DNA of 64,000 nucleotides from Acidovorax sp. FHTAMBA (GCF_038958875.1 NZ_CP152407.1:1991501-2055500); one strand, 5' to 3'; counted from the first letter of the stretch, positions 52,644 to 62,294 are shown. Translations and numbers: made by a program. Notes: generated from the letters alone by a model not told the origin.

Positions 52644-53635
52644 AAATGAATAGCTACACGCGCCGTGATTCATTGGTGCACTTGAGCGCACTTGCTTTGG
52701 CAGCGCTCCCAGGCGTGACCGCCGCGCAGCCCGGCCCTAACATGGCCACCATATTCGTGGGGCTAGCGGCTGGTGGCGCTACCGACGTGGCAGCTCGTCG
52801 ACTCGCGGAGGGCATGCAAGGTGCCTATGCGCAGACCATCATTGTTGAAAATCGGACAGGGGCAAGTGCGCGTTTGGCAATCCAGCATGTCAAAGCCGCA
52901 GCGCCAAACGGCGCATCAATGGTGCTAACGCCTGCTTCGATGATGGCCATCTATCCACACACCTACAAAGACCTCGCGTATGACCCGGTCGCGGACTTGG
53001 TGCCAGTGGGTACCGTGTCAATTTCGGAGATCGGCTTTGCCGTGGGCCCGTCCGTTCCCGACTCCATCAAGAATCTCGGCGACTACCTGGTGTGGATAAA
53101 GTCTTCTCCCGCTGCCGCCACCTTTGGACATGGTGCAGCAGGCTCAGGGCCTCATCTGTTGGGTGAGCTGCTGGGTCGTCTGTCAGGGGTACAAATGGTC
53201 CATGCGGCCTATCGTGGCTCCCAGCCTGCAATTCTGGACTTGATCGGCGGACACTTGCCAGCGGTCGCAGCACCACTGGGCGAATTCTTGCCGCATCTAA
53301 AGACCGGGAAGATTCGCGTGCTCGGCGTCACGGGTGTTAAGCGCTCACGTTTCATGCGTGATGTGCCCACCTTCAAGGAACTCAATGTGGATTTGAGTGA
53401 CATGACGGAATGGTTCGGCGTCTTCATGCCCGCAGGAACCCCGTCGGCAGTCATACAGCGAGCCAACTCGGCCATCAAGACTGCATTGCTCAACACCTCA
53501 TTGATCACTTCCTTCGAACTGATGGGGATGGAGCCCGCGTGGAGTTCCTCCGAAGACTTGGGTGAGCGCCTGAAGAGCGACATCAGGCGTTGGAAGAACG
53601 TGGTCCAAACGGTCGGATTTACCGCCCAACCTTGA
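52640..53635 (+). CDS. Bug-family solute-binding protein, 331 aa
   Basis: Periplasmic receptor with an RR-containing signal peptide (YTRRDSLVHLSALALAALPG, then AAQ) that could use either Tat or Sec. The mature part has the family pattern FVGLAAGGATDVAARRLAE, TIIVENRTGASARLA and GAAGSGPHLLGELLGRLSG. The ATG overlaps the nahD stop by four bases, so it is co-translated with the nah enzymes. A second, related receptor follows after 13 bases. No membrane transporter subunits are nearby. Confidence 0.9.
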   Translation: MKMNSYTRRDSLVHLSALALAALPGVTAAQPGPNMATIFVGLAAGGATDVAARRLAEGMQGAYAQTIIVENRTGASARLAIQHVKAAAPNGASMVLTPASMMAIYPHTYKDLAYDPVADLVPVGTVSISEIGFAVGPSVPDSIKNLGDYLVWIKSSPAAATFGHGAAGSGPHLLGELLGRLSGVQMVHAAYRGSQPAILDLIGGHLPAVAAPLGEFLPHLKTGKIRVLGVTGVKRSRFMRDVPTFKELNVDLSDMTEWFGVFMPAGTPSAVIQRANSAIKTALLNTSLITSFELMGMEPAWSSSEDLGERLKSDIRRWKNVVQTVGFTAQP

Positions 53636-53648
53636 GGAGACAAGCATT

Positions 53649-54641
53649 GTGATTACCCGTCGCGATTTCGCGCAATGGGGGGCGGCCACTGCGGTGGTCT
53701 CTCAAATGGCCGGAACTGCTTTCGCGCAGTCTTCTCAACCGGTGCGGATCGTCAATGGATTCCCTGCCGGTGGGGTTGTTGATGCCGTAAGCCGGAAGTT
53801 CGGGGATGCCATGGTGGCCTCCGGATATGCGACCGCAGCCGTCGTAGAAAACAGAACGGGTGCTGGAGGCCGACTGGCCGCTGCATTCGTTAAAGCTGCG
53901 CCTGCCGACGGCAACACGTTGTTGTTGTCACCGGACACCGTCTTATCCTTGTACCCATTCATCTACGCCAAGCTGGAGTATGACCCGTTCAAGGATCTGG
54001 TTCCGATCTCAACCGCTGCATTGACCTCCGACGCGCTGGCGGTGGGTCCTCTTGTGCCTGATTCGGTCCGCAATGTCCGCGACTTCGTGGCTTGGGCCAA
54101 AGCGCATCCGGAGCACGCCAACTTCGGATCGCCGGGAACGGGATCACCATTGCACCTCCTCGGTTCGCTGCTGGGGAAGGAGGGCGACTTCGATTTTCGG
54201 CATGTTGCTTACCGTGGCGCTTCACCTGGTGTCACGGACATGGTGGGGGGGCAGATCGCTGCCATGGCCGCGCCCACTGGCAACTTCCTGCCGTTTCAGC
54301 GCACGGGCAGAGTGCGAATTCTGGGGACATCGGGTGTAAAGCGCAGCCCCTTCACACCTGACACGCCCACCTTTTCTGAGCAGAAGTTCGCGGGGGACTA
54401 CCCGCAAGAGGATCAATGGTTTGGATTTTTTGCTCCTGCGGGCACGGCAGCTGCCAGCATTGCAAAAGCCAATCAGTCCATATCGCAAGCGATGAGCCGC
54501 AAAAGCTTGATCGACGACTTGGCCGTTTTCGGATTGACTGCACAAGCGTCAACGCCGGAGGCCATGTCTGCAAGCCTGCGTCAGCAAAATGAAAAATGGC
54601 GCGGCATCGTCAAGCGATTGGGCTTCACGGCCGAGTCTTGA
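53649..54641 (+). CDS. Bug-family solute-binding protein with Tat signal, 330 aa
   Basis: Starts at GTG with AGGAG 9 bases upstream. The N-terminus ITRRDFAQWGAATAVVSQMAG is a clear twin-arginine signal. Mature motifs are IVNGFPAGGVVDAVSRKFG, AAVVENRTGAGGRLAAAFV and SPGTGSPLHLLGSLLG. It resembles its tandem neighbour, so the two may come from a duplication and bind related aromatic carboxylates. It is the last gene of the nah-type run. Confidence 0.9.
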   Translation: MITRRDFAQWGAATAVVSQMAGTAFAQSSQPVRIVNGFPAGGVVDAVSRKFGDAMVASGYATAAVVENRTGAGGRLAAAFVKAAPADGNTLLLSPDTVLSLYPFIYAKLEYDPFKDLVPISTAALTSDALAVGPLVPDSVRNVRDFVAWAKAHPEHANFGSPGTGSPLHLLGSLLGKEGDFDFRHVAYRGASPGVTDMVGGQIAAMAAPTGNFLPFQRTGRVRILGTSGVKRSPFTPDTPTFSEQKFAGDYPQEDQWFGFFAPAGTAAASIAKANQSISQAMSRKSLIDDLAVFGLTAQASTPEAMSASLRQQNEKWRGIVKRLGFTAES

Positions 54642-55076
54642 TGTAGAGCTTCTGCGGGATGGTAACGAGCGCGCTTTCGTGTGTCTTGGCGTCACCCGCA
54701 GAAAGTCAGCAACATATGCGATAGCTTCGCGCAGGAAGGAGAGGTGCTTGGCACTATGCATCGATTCCAGCGTGAGTTCCAGCTTGCTGTCACTGATCAG
54801 ATCGCGAGGTTTCCTGATCTGACGGCGGCCGTTCCCCCTGAGGTCGATGAGAGCCTCACTGGTACTGGGTGGTGCAAAGCAACGGCATCCATCGCCACGG
54901 CACTCCCCAGTTTCCGACCCTCCGAGTGTTTTGGCCGAGGGCAAGCACCGCGAACAACCGGCGCAGATTGTGCTCGGATTCCACGTCCTACTATACGGTG
55001 GCGACCGCGGTGTCGAGGTCTTTGACGATGGCTGCCTGCAGTTGCCGCCGCCTGCGAATTGTGGCCGCGGTGCCGA
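54642..55076. other. Gene-free 435-base junction between the nah-type and phthalate blocks
   Basis: No credible gene. Base composition shifts from moderate GC on the left to very high GC on the right at about 55.0 kb. A minus-strand frame around 54680-54830 gives helix-like sequence but no family match. Probably a recombination joint with decayed DNA. Confidence 0.45.
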
Positions 55077-55934
55077 TCAAACCTCGACCGGTCGATCGCT
55101 GAAGCGCATTGAGAAGTCGACCGCCTTGACGTCCTTGATCAGTGCTCCCACGGAGATGCGGTCGACTCCGGTCTCCGCGTAGGCCCGCAGCGTTTCGAAG
55201 GTGACGCCGCCAGAGACCTCCAGGCTGCAGCAGCCGCGGGCCAGCCGCACCGCCTCGCGGACGGTCTCAAGGGGCATGTTGTCCAGCAGCACCATGCCCA
55301 CGCCCGCGTCGAGCGCTTCCTGCAACTGCCGCAGCGTCTCGACCTCGACTTGGATGAAGGACGCGCGGCCCTCGAGCGCCTGCGCGGCGCGGAACGCGGC
55401 CGTCAGGCCGCCCGCTGCCGCGATGTGGTTCTCCTTGATCAGGACGGCGTCGTGCAGGCCCATCCGGTGGTTCTGGCCGCCGCCGCACCGCACGGCGTAC
55501 TTCTGCGCGGCGCGCAGGCCGGGGATGGTCTTGCGCGTGTCCAGGACGGCCGCGCGTGTGCCTTCGACCTCCTTGACATAGCGGGCGGTCTTGGTCGCCA
55601 CGCCGCTGAGCGTCTGCAGGAAGTTCAGGCAGGTGCGCTCCGCGGTGAGGAGCTCGCGCGCCACGCCTTCGACCACCACGACGGCCTGGCCGGGAACGCA
55701 GGTGCCGCCGTCGGGTACGCGCCAGTCGGCCCGCGCCGTCGGCGCCAGGCGGCGCAGTACCTCCTCGACCCAGGGCCGGCCGCAGACGACTGCCGCCTGG
55801 CGGCACGTGACGGTGGCCGTAGCGCGGGCGGCCGCCGGGACCAGTTCCGCGGTCAGGTCTCCCGGGCCGACATCCTCGTCCAGTGCGCGCTCGACGTCCC
55901 GGTTCACCTGCTTCAGAAACTCTCTCTCGGTCAC
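55077..55934 (-). CDS. nadC: Nicotinate-nucleotide pyrophosphorylase (quinolinate phosphoribosyltransferase), 285 aa
   Basis: Makes nicotinate mononucleotide from quinolinate and PRPP in NAD synthesis. Motifs: EDVGPGDLTAELVP, TCLNFLQTLSGVAT, LDTRKTIPGLRAAQKYAVRCGGGQNHRMGL (by position, 130-160) and LLDNMPLETV. In Burkholderia cepacia DBO1 an extra copy (ophE) next to phthalate genes protects against phthalate, which resembles quinolinate and inhibits the normal enzyme. That context fits here. I chose the GTG at 55934 because AAGGA is upstream; an ATG at 55952 lacks a ribosome site. Confidence 0.92.
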   Translation of the reverse strand: MTEREFLKQVNRDVERALDEDVGPGDLTAELVPAAARATATVTCRQAAVVCGRPWVEEVLRRLAPTARADWRVPDGGTCVPGQAVVVVEGVARELLTAERTCLNFLQTLSGVATKTARYVKEVEGTRAAVLDTRKTIPGLRAAQKYAVRCGGGQNHRMGLHDAVLIKENHIAAAGGLTAAFRAAQALEGRASFIQVEVETLRQLQEALDAGVGMVLLDNMPLETVREAVRLARGCCSLEVSGGVTFETLRAYAETGVDRISVGALIKDVKAVDFSMRFSDRPVEV

Positions 55935-56303
55935 TTTCGATCCTTTATCCATCCTGGGGAGGCCGCGTCCCAGCGGGGCGCCAGCCGCCGGCGCCATCGC
56001 GCCGGTTCATGGCTTGCGTCCGTGCGGAACGAAATCGCAGGGACCTGGGGGCACTGTCTCTTGCCGGCCTCGCGGCACGCGCGCGTCTTCGGGAGACGTC
56101 CGACGGCGAGCCGAGTCGGTGCGCACGCACACGAGTCCACGGCCATGCGTACACATCGATCCCGAGTTTACAAAATTATTAGAGGCCAAATGATTCTAGG
56201 GAAACCCCGGAGGGAAAACCGTTGCCTGGATCAACGCGCGCACCTAGAATCATTAGGCAACTAACAAAATGAGGCATCGCCAGCGGTGCCGGTACTCCCC
56301 ACC
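55935..56303. other. Gene-free divergent promoter region, 369 bases
   Basis: Separates nadC (minus) from the hemerythrin and phthalate genes (plus). No credible gene. It contains the long inverted repeat at 56189-56254 and the only AT-rich stretch of this block, so both promoters probably lie here. Confidence 0.5.
56189..56254. promoter_or_regulatory. Perfect 12-bp inverted repeat, arms 54 bases apart
   Basis: AATGATTCTAGG (56189-56200) and CCTAGAATCATT (56243-56254). The centre-to-centre spacing of 54 bases is about five helix turns, as in sites bridged by a dimer or tetramer. They lie 50-115 bases upstream of the hemerythrin gene and could be bound by the LysR protein at 62479 or another regulator. 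Confidence 0.55.
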
Positions 56304-56765
56304 ATGAAGCCCACTGAAACCTCGGCGCCGATCTGGTCAGACTCGCTACTGCTCGGGCATGCCGCGATCGATGACGAACACGAGCAACTGGCCGAGTTGA
56401 TCGAGTGCATGTGGCGCGCTGCTGCGTCCGAGATGGCACAGGCGCTGGACGCGGTGCTCCAGCATGCAACCGCGCACTTCGCGGCCGAGAACGAGCTCAT
56501 GCGCACGACGGCGTTTCCGCCGCGCGACTGCCACATCAGCGAGCACGAGGCGGTGCTCTCCACGCTGCGCGGGGTGCGCCTCCGCCTGGAGCGCGGGGAG
56601 GTCGAGGTGGCCCGCCGCGTGGCGCACGAGCTGGCGGCCTGGCTTCCGCCCCACGTCCAGCACCTCGACTCGGCACTTACCCATTGGCTCTGCAAGCTGC
56701 AGCACGGCGCCAAGCCCGTGGTGTTGCGCGTGGGCCGAAAGCCCGAGGCCGCCTTGGCCTGCTAG
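56304..56765 (+). CDS. Bacteriohemerythrin, 153 aa
   Basis: Oxygen-binding di-iron protein: WSDSLLLGHAAIDDEHEQL (first His and H-x3-E-type helix), ATAHFAAENELM (His, Glu), CHISEHEAVL (His) and LPPHVQHLDSALTHWL (His, Asp). The motif order is that of the McHr-type family. It is directly upstream of the phthalate dioxygenase gene (42 bases), an oxygen-using Rieske enzyme, which suggests oxygen supply or sensing. The ATG at 56304 is preferred over a GTG at 56286; neither has a strong ribosome site. Confidence 0.85.
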   Translation: MKPTETSAPIWSDSLLLGHAAIDDEHEQLAELIECMWRAAASEMAQALDAVLQHATAHFAAENELMRTTAFPPRDCHISEHEAVLSTLRGVRLRLERGEVEVARRVAHELAAWLPPHVQHLDSALTHWLCKLQHGAKPVVLRVGRKPEAALAC

Positions 56766-56807
56766 TTCCACCCCTGAATCAACCACCACTAGAGATGAGA
56801 TGACATC

Positions 56808-58127
56808 ATGATGACTCACGAAGAAAACGAACTGCTTTGTCGCGTCGAAGGCGACGCCCCGATGGGACGCCTGATGCGCCGCCACTGGACGCCGATCTGC
56901 CTGGTGGAAGAGGTGAGCGAACCCGACGGTACGCCGGTGAAGGCGCGGGCGTTCGGCGAAGACCTCGTGGTCTTCCGCGACAGCGAGGGCCGGGTCGGCG
57001 TCATGGATGAGTACTGTCCCCACCGTCGTGCGTCGCTGGTCTACGGCCGCAACGAGGAGGGTGGGCTTCGCTGCCTCTACCACGGCTGGAAGATGGACGT
57101 CGATGGGAACGTGCTGGAGATGGCTTCCGAGCCGGCTTCGAGCGGCATGGTCGACAAGGTCAAGCACACCGCGTACCCGACCCAGGAATGGGCGGGCATG
57201 GTGTGGGCCTACATGGGGCCGAAGGAGACCATGCCCGAATTCCAGCCGCCGCCGTGGGCGCCGACGGCGGACACGCGGGTGAGCATCGCGAAGGTGCTGC
57301 TGCCCTGCAACTGGGCGCAGATCCTCGAGGGCGCCATCGACTCCGCGCACAGCTCCAGCCTGCACTCCTCCGACATGGTCCCCGCGCGCGTCGATGGCGC
57401 GAAGGCCACCGACAAGACCTGGCTGCGCCCCTCCACCGACAAGGCCCCGCGCATGCAGGTTCAGCGCACCGGCTTCGGCTTCCGCTATGCCGCGCTGCGC
57501 CGCCCGATCACGAACGCCGCAGAGAACGACTACGTGCGCTCGACGGTCTTCGTGGCCCCGGCAACGGCCCTGATTCCGCCCAACAACCGCTACAACGTGG
57601 CCAACATCAACGTGCCGATGGACGACACGAACACGGCGTTCTATTTCATCGCATGGGGTCACCCGTCGCAGACGCCGGAGACCGACACCTGGCGCAAGTT
57701 CCTGCGCCAGACGGTGGGTGTCGACCTGGACCAGAACTACCGCCCGCTGCGCAACGAGGCGAACAAGTTCTGGCAGGACCGCAACGCCATGAAGGCCGGC
57801 AACTTCACGGGCATCACCGGTTTCCCAAACCAGGACGTCGCGATGTGGCTGACCATGGGCGCCATCGCTGACCGCACCCATGACCGCCTGGGCGCCAGCG
57901 ACCTCGCGATCGTGGAATTCCGCAAGCAAATGCTCGAGGCCGTGCAGGCCTTCGATCAAGGCGCGCCCGCCATCGGCACCGGCGCCGAAGCGGCCACGCC
58001 GGCCGTCTGCTCCTTCCAGGCCATCGTCCCCAAGACGACCGACTGGCGCACATACGGGGCCCGCTATGTCTGGCTAGACGGCGAAGACCGCCCCGAGTTC
58101 GAACCCTCCTATTCCGTGAAGTCCTGA
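56808..58127 (+). CDS. ophA2: Phthalate 4,5-dioxygenase, oxygenase subunit, 439 aa
   Basis: Converts phthalate to cis-4,5-dihydroxy-4,5-dihydrophthalate. Rieske ligands Cys70-His72 and Cys89-His92 (CPHRR, CLYHGW); catalytic iron motif D-x2-H-x4-H in DSAHSSSLHS. Single-component alpha-only oxygenase of the OphA2/Pht3 type, paired with the FMN/2Fe-2S reductase at 60142. The decarboxylase and dihydrodiol dehydrogenase genes nearby support phthalate over other substrates. Confidence 0.92.
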   Translation: MMTHEENELLCRVEGDAPMGRLMRRHWTPICLVEEVSEPDGTPVKARAFGEDLVVFRDSEGRVGVMDEYCPHRRASLVYGRNEEGGLRCLYHGWKMDVDGNVLEMASEPASSGMVDKVKHTAYPTQEWAGMVWAYMGPKETMPEFQPPPWAPTADTRVSIAKVLLPCNWAQILEGAIDSAHSSSLHSSDMVPARVDGAKATDKTWLRPSTDKAPRMQVQRTGFGFRYAALRRPITNAAENDYVRSTVFVAPATALIPPNNRYNVANINVPMDDTNTAFYFIAWGHPSQTPETDTWRKFLRQTVGVDLDQNYRPLRNEANKFWQDRNAMKAGNFTGITGFPNQDVAMWLTMGAIADRTHDRLGASDLAIVEFRKQMLEAVQAFDQGAPAIGTGAEAATPAVCSFQAIVPKTTDWRTYGARYVWLDGEDRPEFEPSYSVKS

Positions 58128-58131
58128 TCCC

Positions 58132-59121
58132 GTGAGCAAACTCCAACTTTCCGTCGCCATGGGCGACTACGACCGCACCCGTGCGCTGTTCGACGGCCGC
58201 GTTCAGATCGACGGCGTCGATCCCGTGTACATGCTCCTCAATCCCGAGGAGATGTTCTTCCGGGCGATGCGCAGCGTCGATTTCGACATCACAGAGCTCT
58301 CGTTCTCCAGCTACCTGGTGAAGCACTCGCGGGGCGAGTGCCCCTACATCGCGCTGCCGGTCTTTCTCTCGCGGGCGTTCCGGCACACGTCGATCTATGT
58401 GCGCAAGGACCGCATCCGCGAGCCGGCCGACCTGAAGGGCAAGCGCATCGGCCTGCCCGAGTACCAGCTCACCGCCAACGTCTGGGCGCGCGCGATCCTG
58501 CAGGACGACTTCGGCGTGCGCCCCTCCGACGTGACCTGGGTGCGCGGGGGCATCGAGACGCCCGGGCGGCCCGAGAAGGTCAAGCTGCAGCTGCCGGACG
58601 ACGTCCGGATCGAACAGGCGCCCGAGGGGGTGACGATCTCGCAGATGCTCGATCGCGGCGAGATCGACGGCTTCATGGCGCCGCGCCCCCCGAGCCGGGC
58701 GGCGCTCGCGAACCCGAACATCGGCTGGCTGTTCGACGACCCGACCGCGGTGGCCAAGGACTACTACCGGCGCACGGGCGTGTTCCCGATTATGCACGTG
58801 GCGGCGGTCAGGAAGGAGCTCGCTGCCAAGCACCCCTGGCTTCCCGCCGCGCTCGTCAAGGCCTTCACCCAGTCGAAGGCCGCCGCGCTGGAGCTGCTGT
58901 CGGACACCTCAGCCACCAAGGTCACGCTGCCCTTCGTCGAGGAGCAGTTGCAGGCCGCCCGCGAGGCGATGGGGGACGACTTCTGGTCGTACGGCGTGGC
59001 GGCATCGGCCCGGACGCTGGAGACCTTCGTCCGGGCCCACTACGAGCAAGGCCTGTCATCCCGCCACGTGCCGGTCAGCGAGCTTTTCCATCCCGCGACC
59101 TACGAGACCTACAGCATCTGA
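58132..59121 (+). CDS. ophC: 4,5-dihydroxyphthalate decarboxylase, 329 aa
   Basis: Removes one carboxyl from 4,5-dihydroxyphthalate to give protocatechuate. The protein has a periplasmic-binding-protein-like fold without signal peptide: LQLSVAMGDYDRTRALFDGRV, ELSFSSYLVKHSRGECPYIALPVFLSRAFRH (by position, 55-85) and RGEIDGFMAPRPPS, as in Pht5/OphC. Translation starts at GTG 58132, four bases after the ophA2 stop. No protocatechuate dioxygenase is in the window, so ring cleavage must be coded elsewhere. Confidence 0.92.
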   Translation: MSKLQLSVAMGDYDRTRALFDGRVQIDGVDPVYMLLNPEEMFFRAMRSVDFDITELSFSSYLVKHSRGECPYIALPVFLSRAFRHTSIYVRKDRIREPADLKGKRIGLPEYQLTANVWARAILQDDFGVRPSDVTWVRGGIETPGRPEKVKLQLPDDVRIEQAPEGVTISQMLDRGEIDGFMAPRPPSRAALANPNIGWLFDDPTAVAKDYYRRTGVFPIMHVAAVRKELAAKHPWLPAALVKAFTQSKAAALELLSDTSATKVTLPFVEEQLQAAREAMGDDFWSYGVAASARTLETFVRAHYEQGLSSRHVPVSELFHPATYETYSI

Positions 59122-59152
59122 TCCCGCACCACCCACAACTGGAGACAACCCC

Positions 59153-60130
59153 ATGAAGCACAAGATCCCCGCCTGGCTGGTCGGCCTGGCCTGCATCGCC
59201 CAACTCGCCTTCGGCGCCCTGGCCCATGCCCAGGCCTATCCGAGCCGCGCCATCAAGCTGGTCGTTCCCTATGCCGCCGGCGGCCTTCCAGACACCGTGG
59301 CGCGGATCATCGCCAAGTCGCTGGGCGACACGCTGGGCCAGGCGGTCTACGTCGATAACCGGCCCGGCGCGGGTGGCTCGGTCGCCGCCTCCGCGCTCCT
59401 GCAGTCCCCGGCGGACGGCTACACGCTGCTGGTGACCGACGGGCCGATGCTCTCGATCACGCCGCTGATCAACAAGAAGATCACCTATGACGCGTCCAGC
59501 GACTTCGTGCCGATCGTCCTCGTCGGCAAGGCACCGCTGTTCCTCGCCGTCAACGCGAACGTCAAGGCGAACACGCTGGACGAGCTCGTCGCGCTGGCCA
59601 AGGCGAAGCCGGGGGGCCTCAACTACGGCTCCGCAGGCAACGGCAGCATCCACCACCTGACGATGGAGGCGATGAACGCCAGCCTGGGCATCTCGATGAC
59701 GCACATCCCGTTCAGGGGCAGCGCCATTTCGGTCCCCGCGATGATCGGCGAGCAGGTGGACATGGTCTTCGCCTCGCCGCCCTCGCTCATGGGCTTCGTC
59801 AAGTCGGGCCAGGCCCGCCTGCTGGCCACCAACTCGACGACGCGTTCCCCACTGGCGCCGCAGATGCCCGCGCTCGCGGAAAAGATCCCCGGCTTCGATT
59901 TCGCGTTCACGGTCGCGGTGCTGGCCAAGACCGGTACGCCGAAGCAGGTCATCTCCAAGATCAATGCCGAGATCAACAAGATCGTGAAGGTCCCCGAGGT
60001 CATCGAGCAGCTGCGCACCGCGGGCGTCGACCCGGCGGGCGGAACGCCCGAACAGCTCGCGCGGGCGCTGAGCGCCGAGAAGGCCCAGGTGACCGACGCC
60101 GCCGCGCGTGCCCAGCTGAAGGCCGAGTAG
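59153..60130 (+). CDS. Bug-family solute-binding protein, 325 aa
   Basis: Periplasmic receptor with a Sec signal ([20 protein letters not shown], then AHAQ). Mature motifs are [38 protein letters not shown] and [19 protein letters not shown]. It sits between the decarboxylase and the reductase, so phthalate is the likely ligand. GGAGACAACCCC precedes the ATG. No TctAB partner is visible. Confidence 0.92.
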   Translation: MKHKIPAWLVGLACIAQLAFGALAHAQAYPSRAIKLVVPYAAGGLPDTVARIIAKSLGDTLGQAVYVDNRPGAGGSVAASALLQSPADGYTLLVTDGPMLSITPLINKKITYDASSDFVPIVLVGKAPLFLAVNANVKANTLDELVALAKAKPGGLNYGSAGNGSIHHLTMEAMNASLGISMTHIPFRGSAISVPAMIGEQVDMVFASPPSLMGFVKSGQARLLATNSTTRSPLAPQMPALAEKIPGFDFAFTVAVLAKTGTPKQVISKINAEINKIVKVPEVIEQLRTAGVDPAGGTPEQLARALSAEKAQVTDAAARAQLKAE

Positions 60131-60141
60131 TCCCGCGCGCC

Positions 60142-61119
60142 ATGACGGTCACCCCACCCCCAACCCATTCCGACACGCAGATGCCGCTGCGCGTGGCGCG
60201 GATCCTCGACGTGGCGCGCGACATCCGCAGCTTCGAGCTGGTACAGCCCGATGGCAGCGCGCTGCCGCCGTTCACGCCGGGATCGCACGTCAAGGTCCAG
60301 GCCCCCAATGGCATGCTGCGCAAGTATTCGCTGTGCAACGATCCCGCGGAGCGTCACCGCTACGTCATCGCCGTCAAGCGCGATCCCGAGGGGCAGGGCG
60401 GCTCGCTCTCCATGCACGAGGAGCTGCACGAGGGGGACACGCTGCCCACGTCGCTGCCTTCGAACGCCTTCCCGCTGGTCGAGAATGCCAAGGGCTATCT
60501 CTTCATCGCGGGCGGCATCGGCATCACCCCCATCCTGTCCATGATCCGCTCGTTCGGCGAACTGCCGCCGGCACCGTGGAAGCTCATCTACCTGACGCGC
60601 TTTCCCGAGACCGCGGCCTTCCGCGAGGAGCTCGGCGCCGCCGAGCTCAAGAGCCGCGTGCGGATCCACCACAGCCACGGGGACCCCGCGCGCGCCTTCG
60701 ACCTCTGGCCGGTGCTGGAGAAGCCCAACACGGCCCACGTGTACTGCTGCGGCCCGCGCGCGCTGATGGAGGCGGTGCGCGACATGACGGGACACTGGTC
60801 GCCGGCCAACGTGCACTTCGAGAGCTTCAACGAGGGCGGCGGCGTGCGGCCCGACGACAAGCCCTTCATGGTGAGGCTGGCCAGCTCGGGCGCGGCATTC
60901 GAGGTGCCCGTCGGCAAGTCCATTTTGGCGGTGCTCCACGAGCACGGCTGCAACGCGGCGTCCTCGTGCGAGAGCGGCACCTGCGGCACCTGCCGCACGA
61001 AGCTGCTGGGCGGCGAGGCGGACCACCGGGACATGGTGCTGCTGCCCGAGGAGATGGACAGCCAGATCATGATCTGCGTCTCCCGGGCCAGGTCCGACGA
61101 ACTGGTGATCGACCTGTGA
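60142..61119 (+). CDS. ophA1: Phthalate dioxygenase reductase, 325 aa
   Basis: Electron supplier to OphA2. Order of domains as in phthalate dioxygenase reductase: FMN-binding ([11 protein letters not shown]), NAD-binding ([32 protein letters not shown]) and a C-terminal plant-type 2Fe-2S domain with cysteines in [11 protein letters not shown] and MICVSRA. The last TGA overlaps the GTG start of the next gene by three bases. Confidence 0.93.
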   Translation: MTVTPPPTHSDTQMPLRVARILDVARDIRSFELVQPDGSALPPFTPGSHVKVQAPNGMLRKYSLCNDPAERHRYVIAVKRDPEGQGGSLSMHEELHEGDTLPTSLPSNAFPLVENAKGYLFIAGGIGITPILSMIRSFGELPPAPWKLIYLTRFPETAAFREELGAAELKSRVRIHHSHGDPARAFDLWPVLEKPNTAHVYCCGPRALMEAVRDMTGHWSPANVHFESFNEGGGVRPDDKPFMVRLASSGAAFEVPVGKSILAVLHEHGCNAASSCESGTCGTCRTKLLGGEADHRDMVLLPEEMDSQIMICVSRARSDELVIDL

Positions 61120-62294
61120 ACGCCGCTCGCCCGCTTCGACTCGGCGTGGCCGGCCTCGGCCGCGCCTTCACGCTCATGCTGCCCACGCTCCAGCGCGACG
61201 CGCGCGTGCGGCTGGTGGCGGCCTGCGATCCGCGCGAGCCGGCGCGCACCCGCTTCGCGAGCGATTTCGAGGCGCCGGTGTACCCGGACATCGAAGGCCT
61301 GGCGTCCGATCCGGATGTGGATGCGATCTACATCGCCAGCCCGCACCAGTTCCATGCGGAGCAGGCGCGCATCGCCGCCCGGCACGGCAAGCACGTGCTC
61401 GTGGAAAAGCCCATGGCGCTGTCCCTCGGCGACTGCGATGCGATGATCCGGGACTGCCGGGACGCCGGGGTGCACCTGATCGTCGGCCACTGCCACAGCT
61501 TCGACACGCCGTACCTGCGCGCACGCGAGATCGCACTGGGCGGCGAGCTCGGGCGGGTGCGCATGATCCACGCGCTCAACTACACCGACTTCCTCTATCG
61601 GCCGCGGCGCCCCGAGGAACTGCGCACGGAAGAGGGCGGCGGCGTGGTGTTCAGCCAGGCCGCCCACCAGGTCGACATCGTGCGCCTGCTCGCCGGCACG
61701 CGGGTCAGCCGCGTGCGCGCGATCACGGGCGACTGGGATGCCAGGCGCCCGACGCAGGGCGCCTATTCGGCCCTGCTGTGGTTCGAGGGCGGGGCGTTCG
61801 CCAGCGTCAGCTACAACGGCTACGGGCATTTCGACTCGGACGAATGGTGCGGCTGGATCGGCGAGATGGGCGCCGACAAGTCGCCCGAGGCGTACGGCGC
61901 CGCGCGCCGCAAGCTGGCGACCGTGGGCTCGCCGGAGGAGGAGGCGCGCCTGAAGGCGGCGGGCACCTATGGCGGACCCGGCTACGTGCCCGCGCCCGCG
62001 GATGCGCCGCCGGCGTGGCACCAGCATTTCGGGCCGGTCGTGGTGTCCTGCGAGCGCGGCGATATTCGCCCGTTGCCCGACAGCGTCTGCGTGTACGGGG
62101 ACCTCACGAGGGAGCGGAGGCCGCTGGGCCGGCCCGCGGTGCCCCGCTTCGAAGTCATCGACGAACTGTACGACGCCGTCGTGAATGGGGTCGCGCCTCT
62201 GCATGACGGCGAATGGGCGCGCTCCACGCTCGAGGTGTGCCTGGCGCTGCTCGAGTCGGCGGGCTCCGGCGAGGACGTGGAACTGCTGCGCTGA
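61116..62294 (+). CDS. ophB: cis-4,5-dihydrodiol phthalate dehydrogenase (Gfo/Idh/MocA family), 392 aa
   Basis: Re-aromatises the phthalate cis-dihydrodiol to 4,5-dihydroxyphthalate with NAD. N-terminal Rossmann motif [17 protein letters not shown] at about 9-25 and [15 protein letters not shown]; the C-terminal domain has [18 protein letters not shown] with the catalytic-type histidine. This is the Pht4/OphB type. It starts at GTG overlapping the reductase stop. Another sugar-type substrate is possible for the family, but the gene context argues for phthalate. Confidence 0.88.
   Translation: MNAARPLRLGVAGLGRAFTLMLPTLQRDARVRLVAACDPREPARTRFASDFEAPVYPDIEGLASDPDVDAIYIASPHQFHAEQARIAARHGKHVLVEKPMALSLGDCDAMIRDCRDAGVHLIVGHCHSFDTPYLRAREIALGGELGRVRMIHALNYTDFLYRPRRPEELRTEEGGGVVFSQAAHQVDIVRLLAGTRVSRVRAITGDWDARRPTQGAYSALLWFEGGAFASVSYNGYGHFDSDEWCGWIGEMGADKSPEAYGAARRKLATVGSPEEEARLKAAGTYGGPGYVPAPADAPPAWHQHFGPVVVSCERGDIRPLPDSVCVYGDLTRERRPLGRPAVPRFEVIDELYDAVVNGVAPLHDGEWARSTLEVCLALLESAGSGEDVELLR

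Noticed and set aside
54549..54944. A minus-strand frame with helix-like sequence, possibly a regulator fragment
   Set aside because: It overlaps the end of the solute-receptor gene and matches no family I can name.
60333..62294. A 653-codon plus-strand frame suggesting a reductase-dehydrogenase fusion
   Set aside because: Only the part from the GTG at 61116 looks like protein. The first part is a shifted frame of the reductase gene, so there is no fusion.
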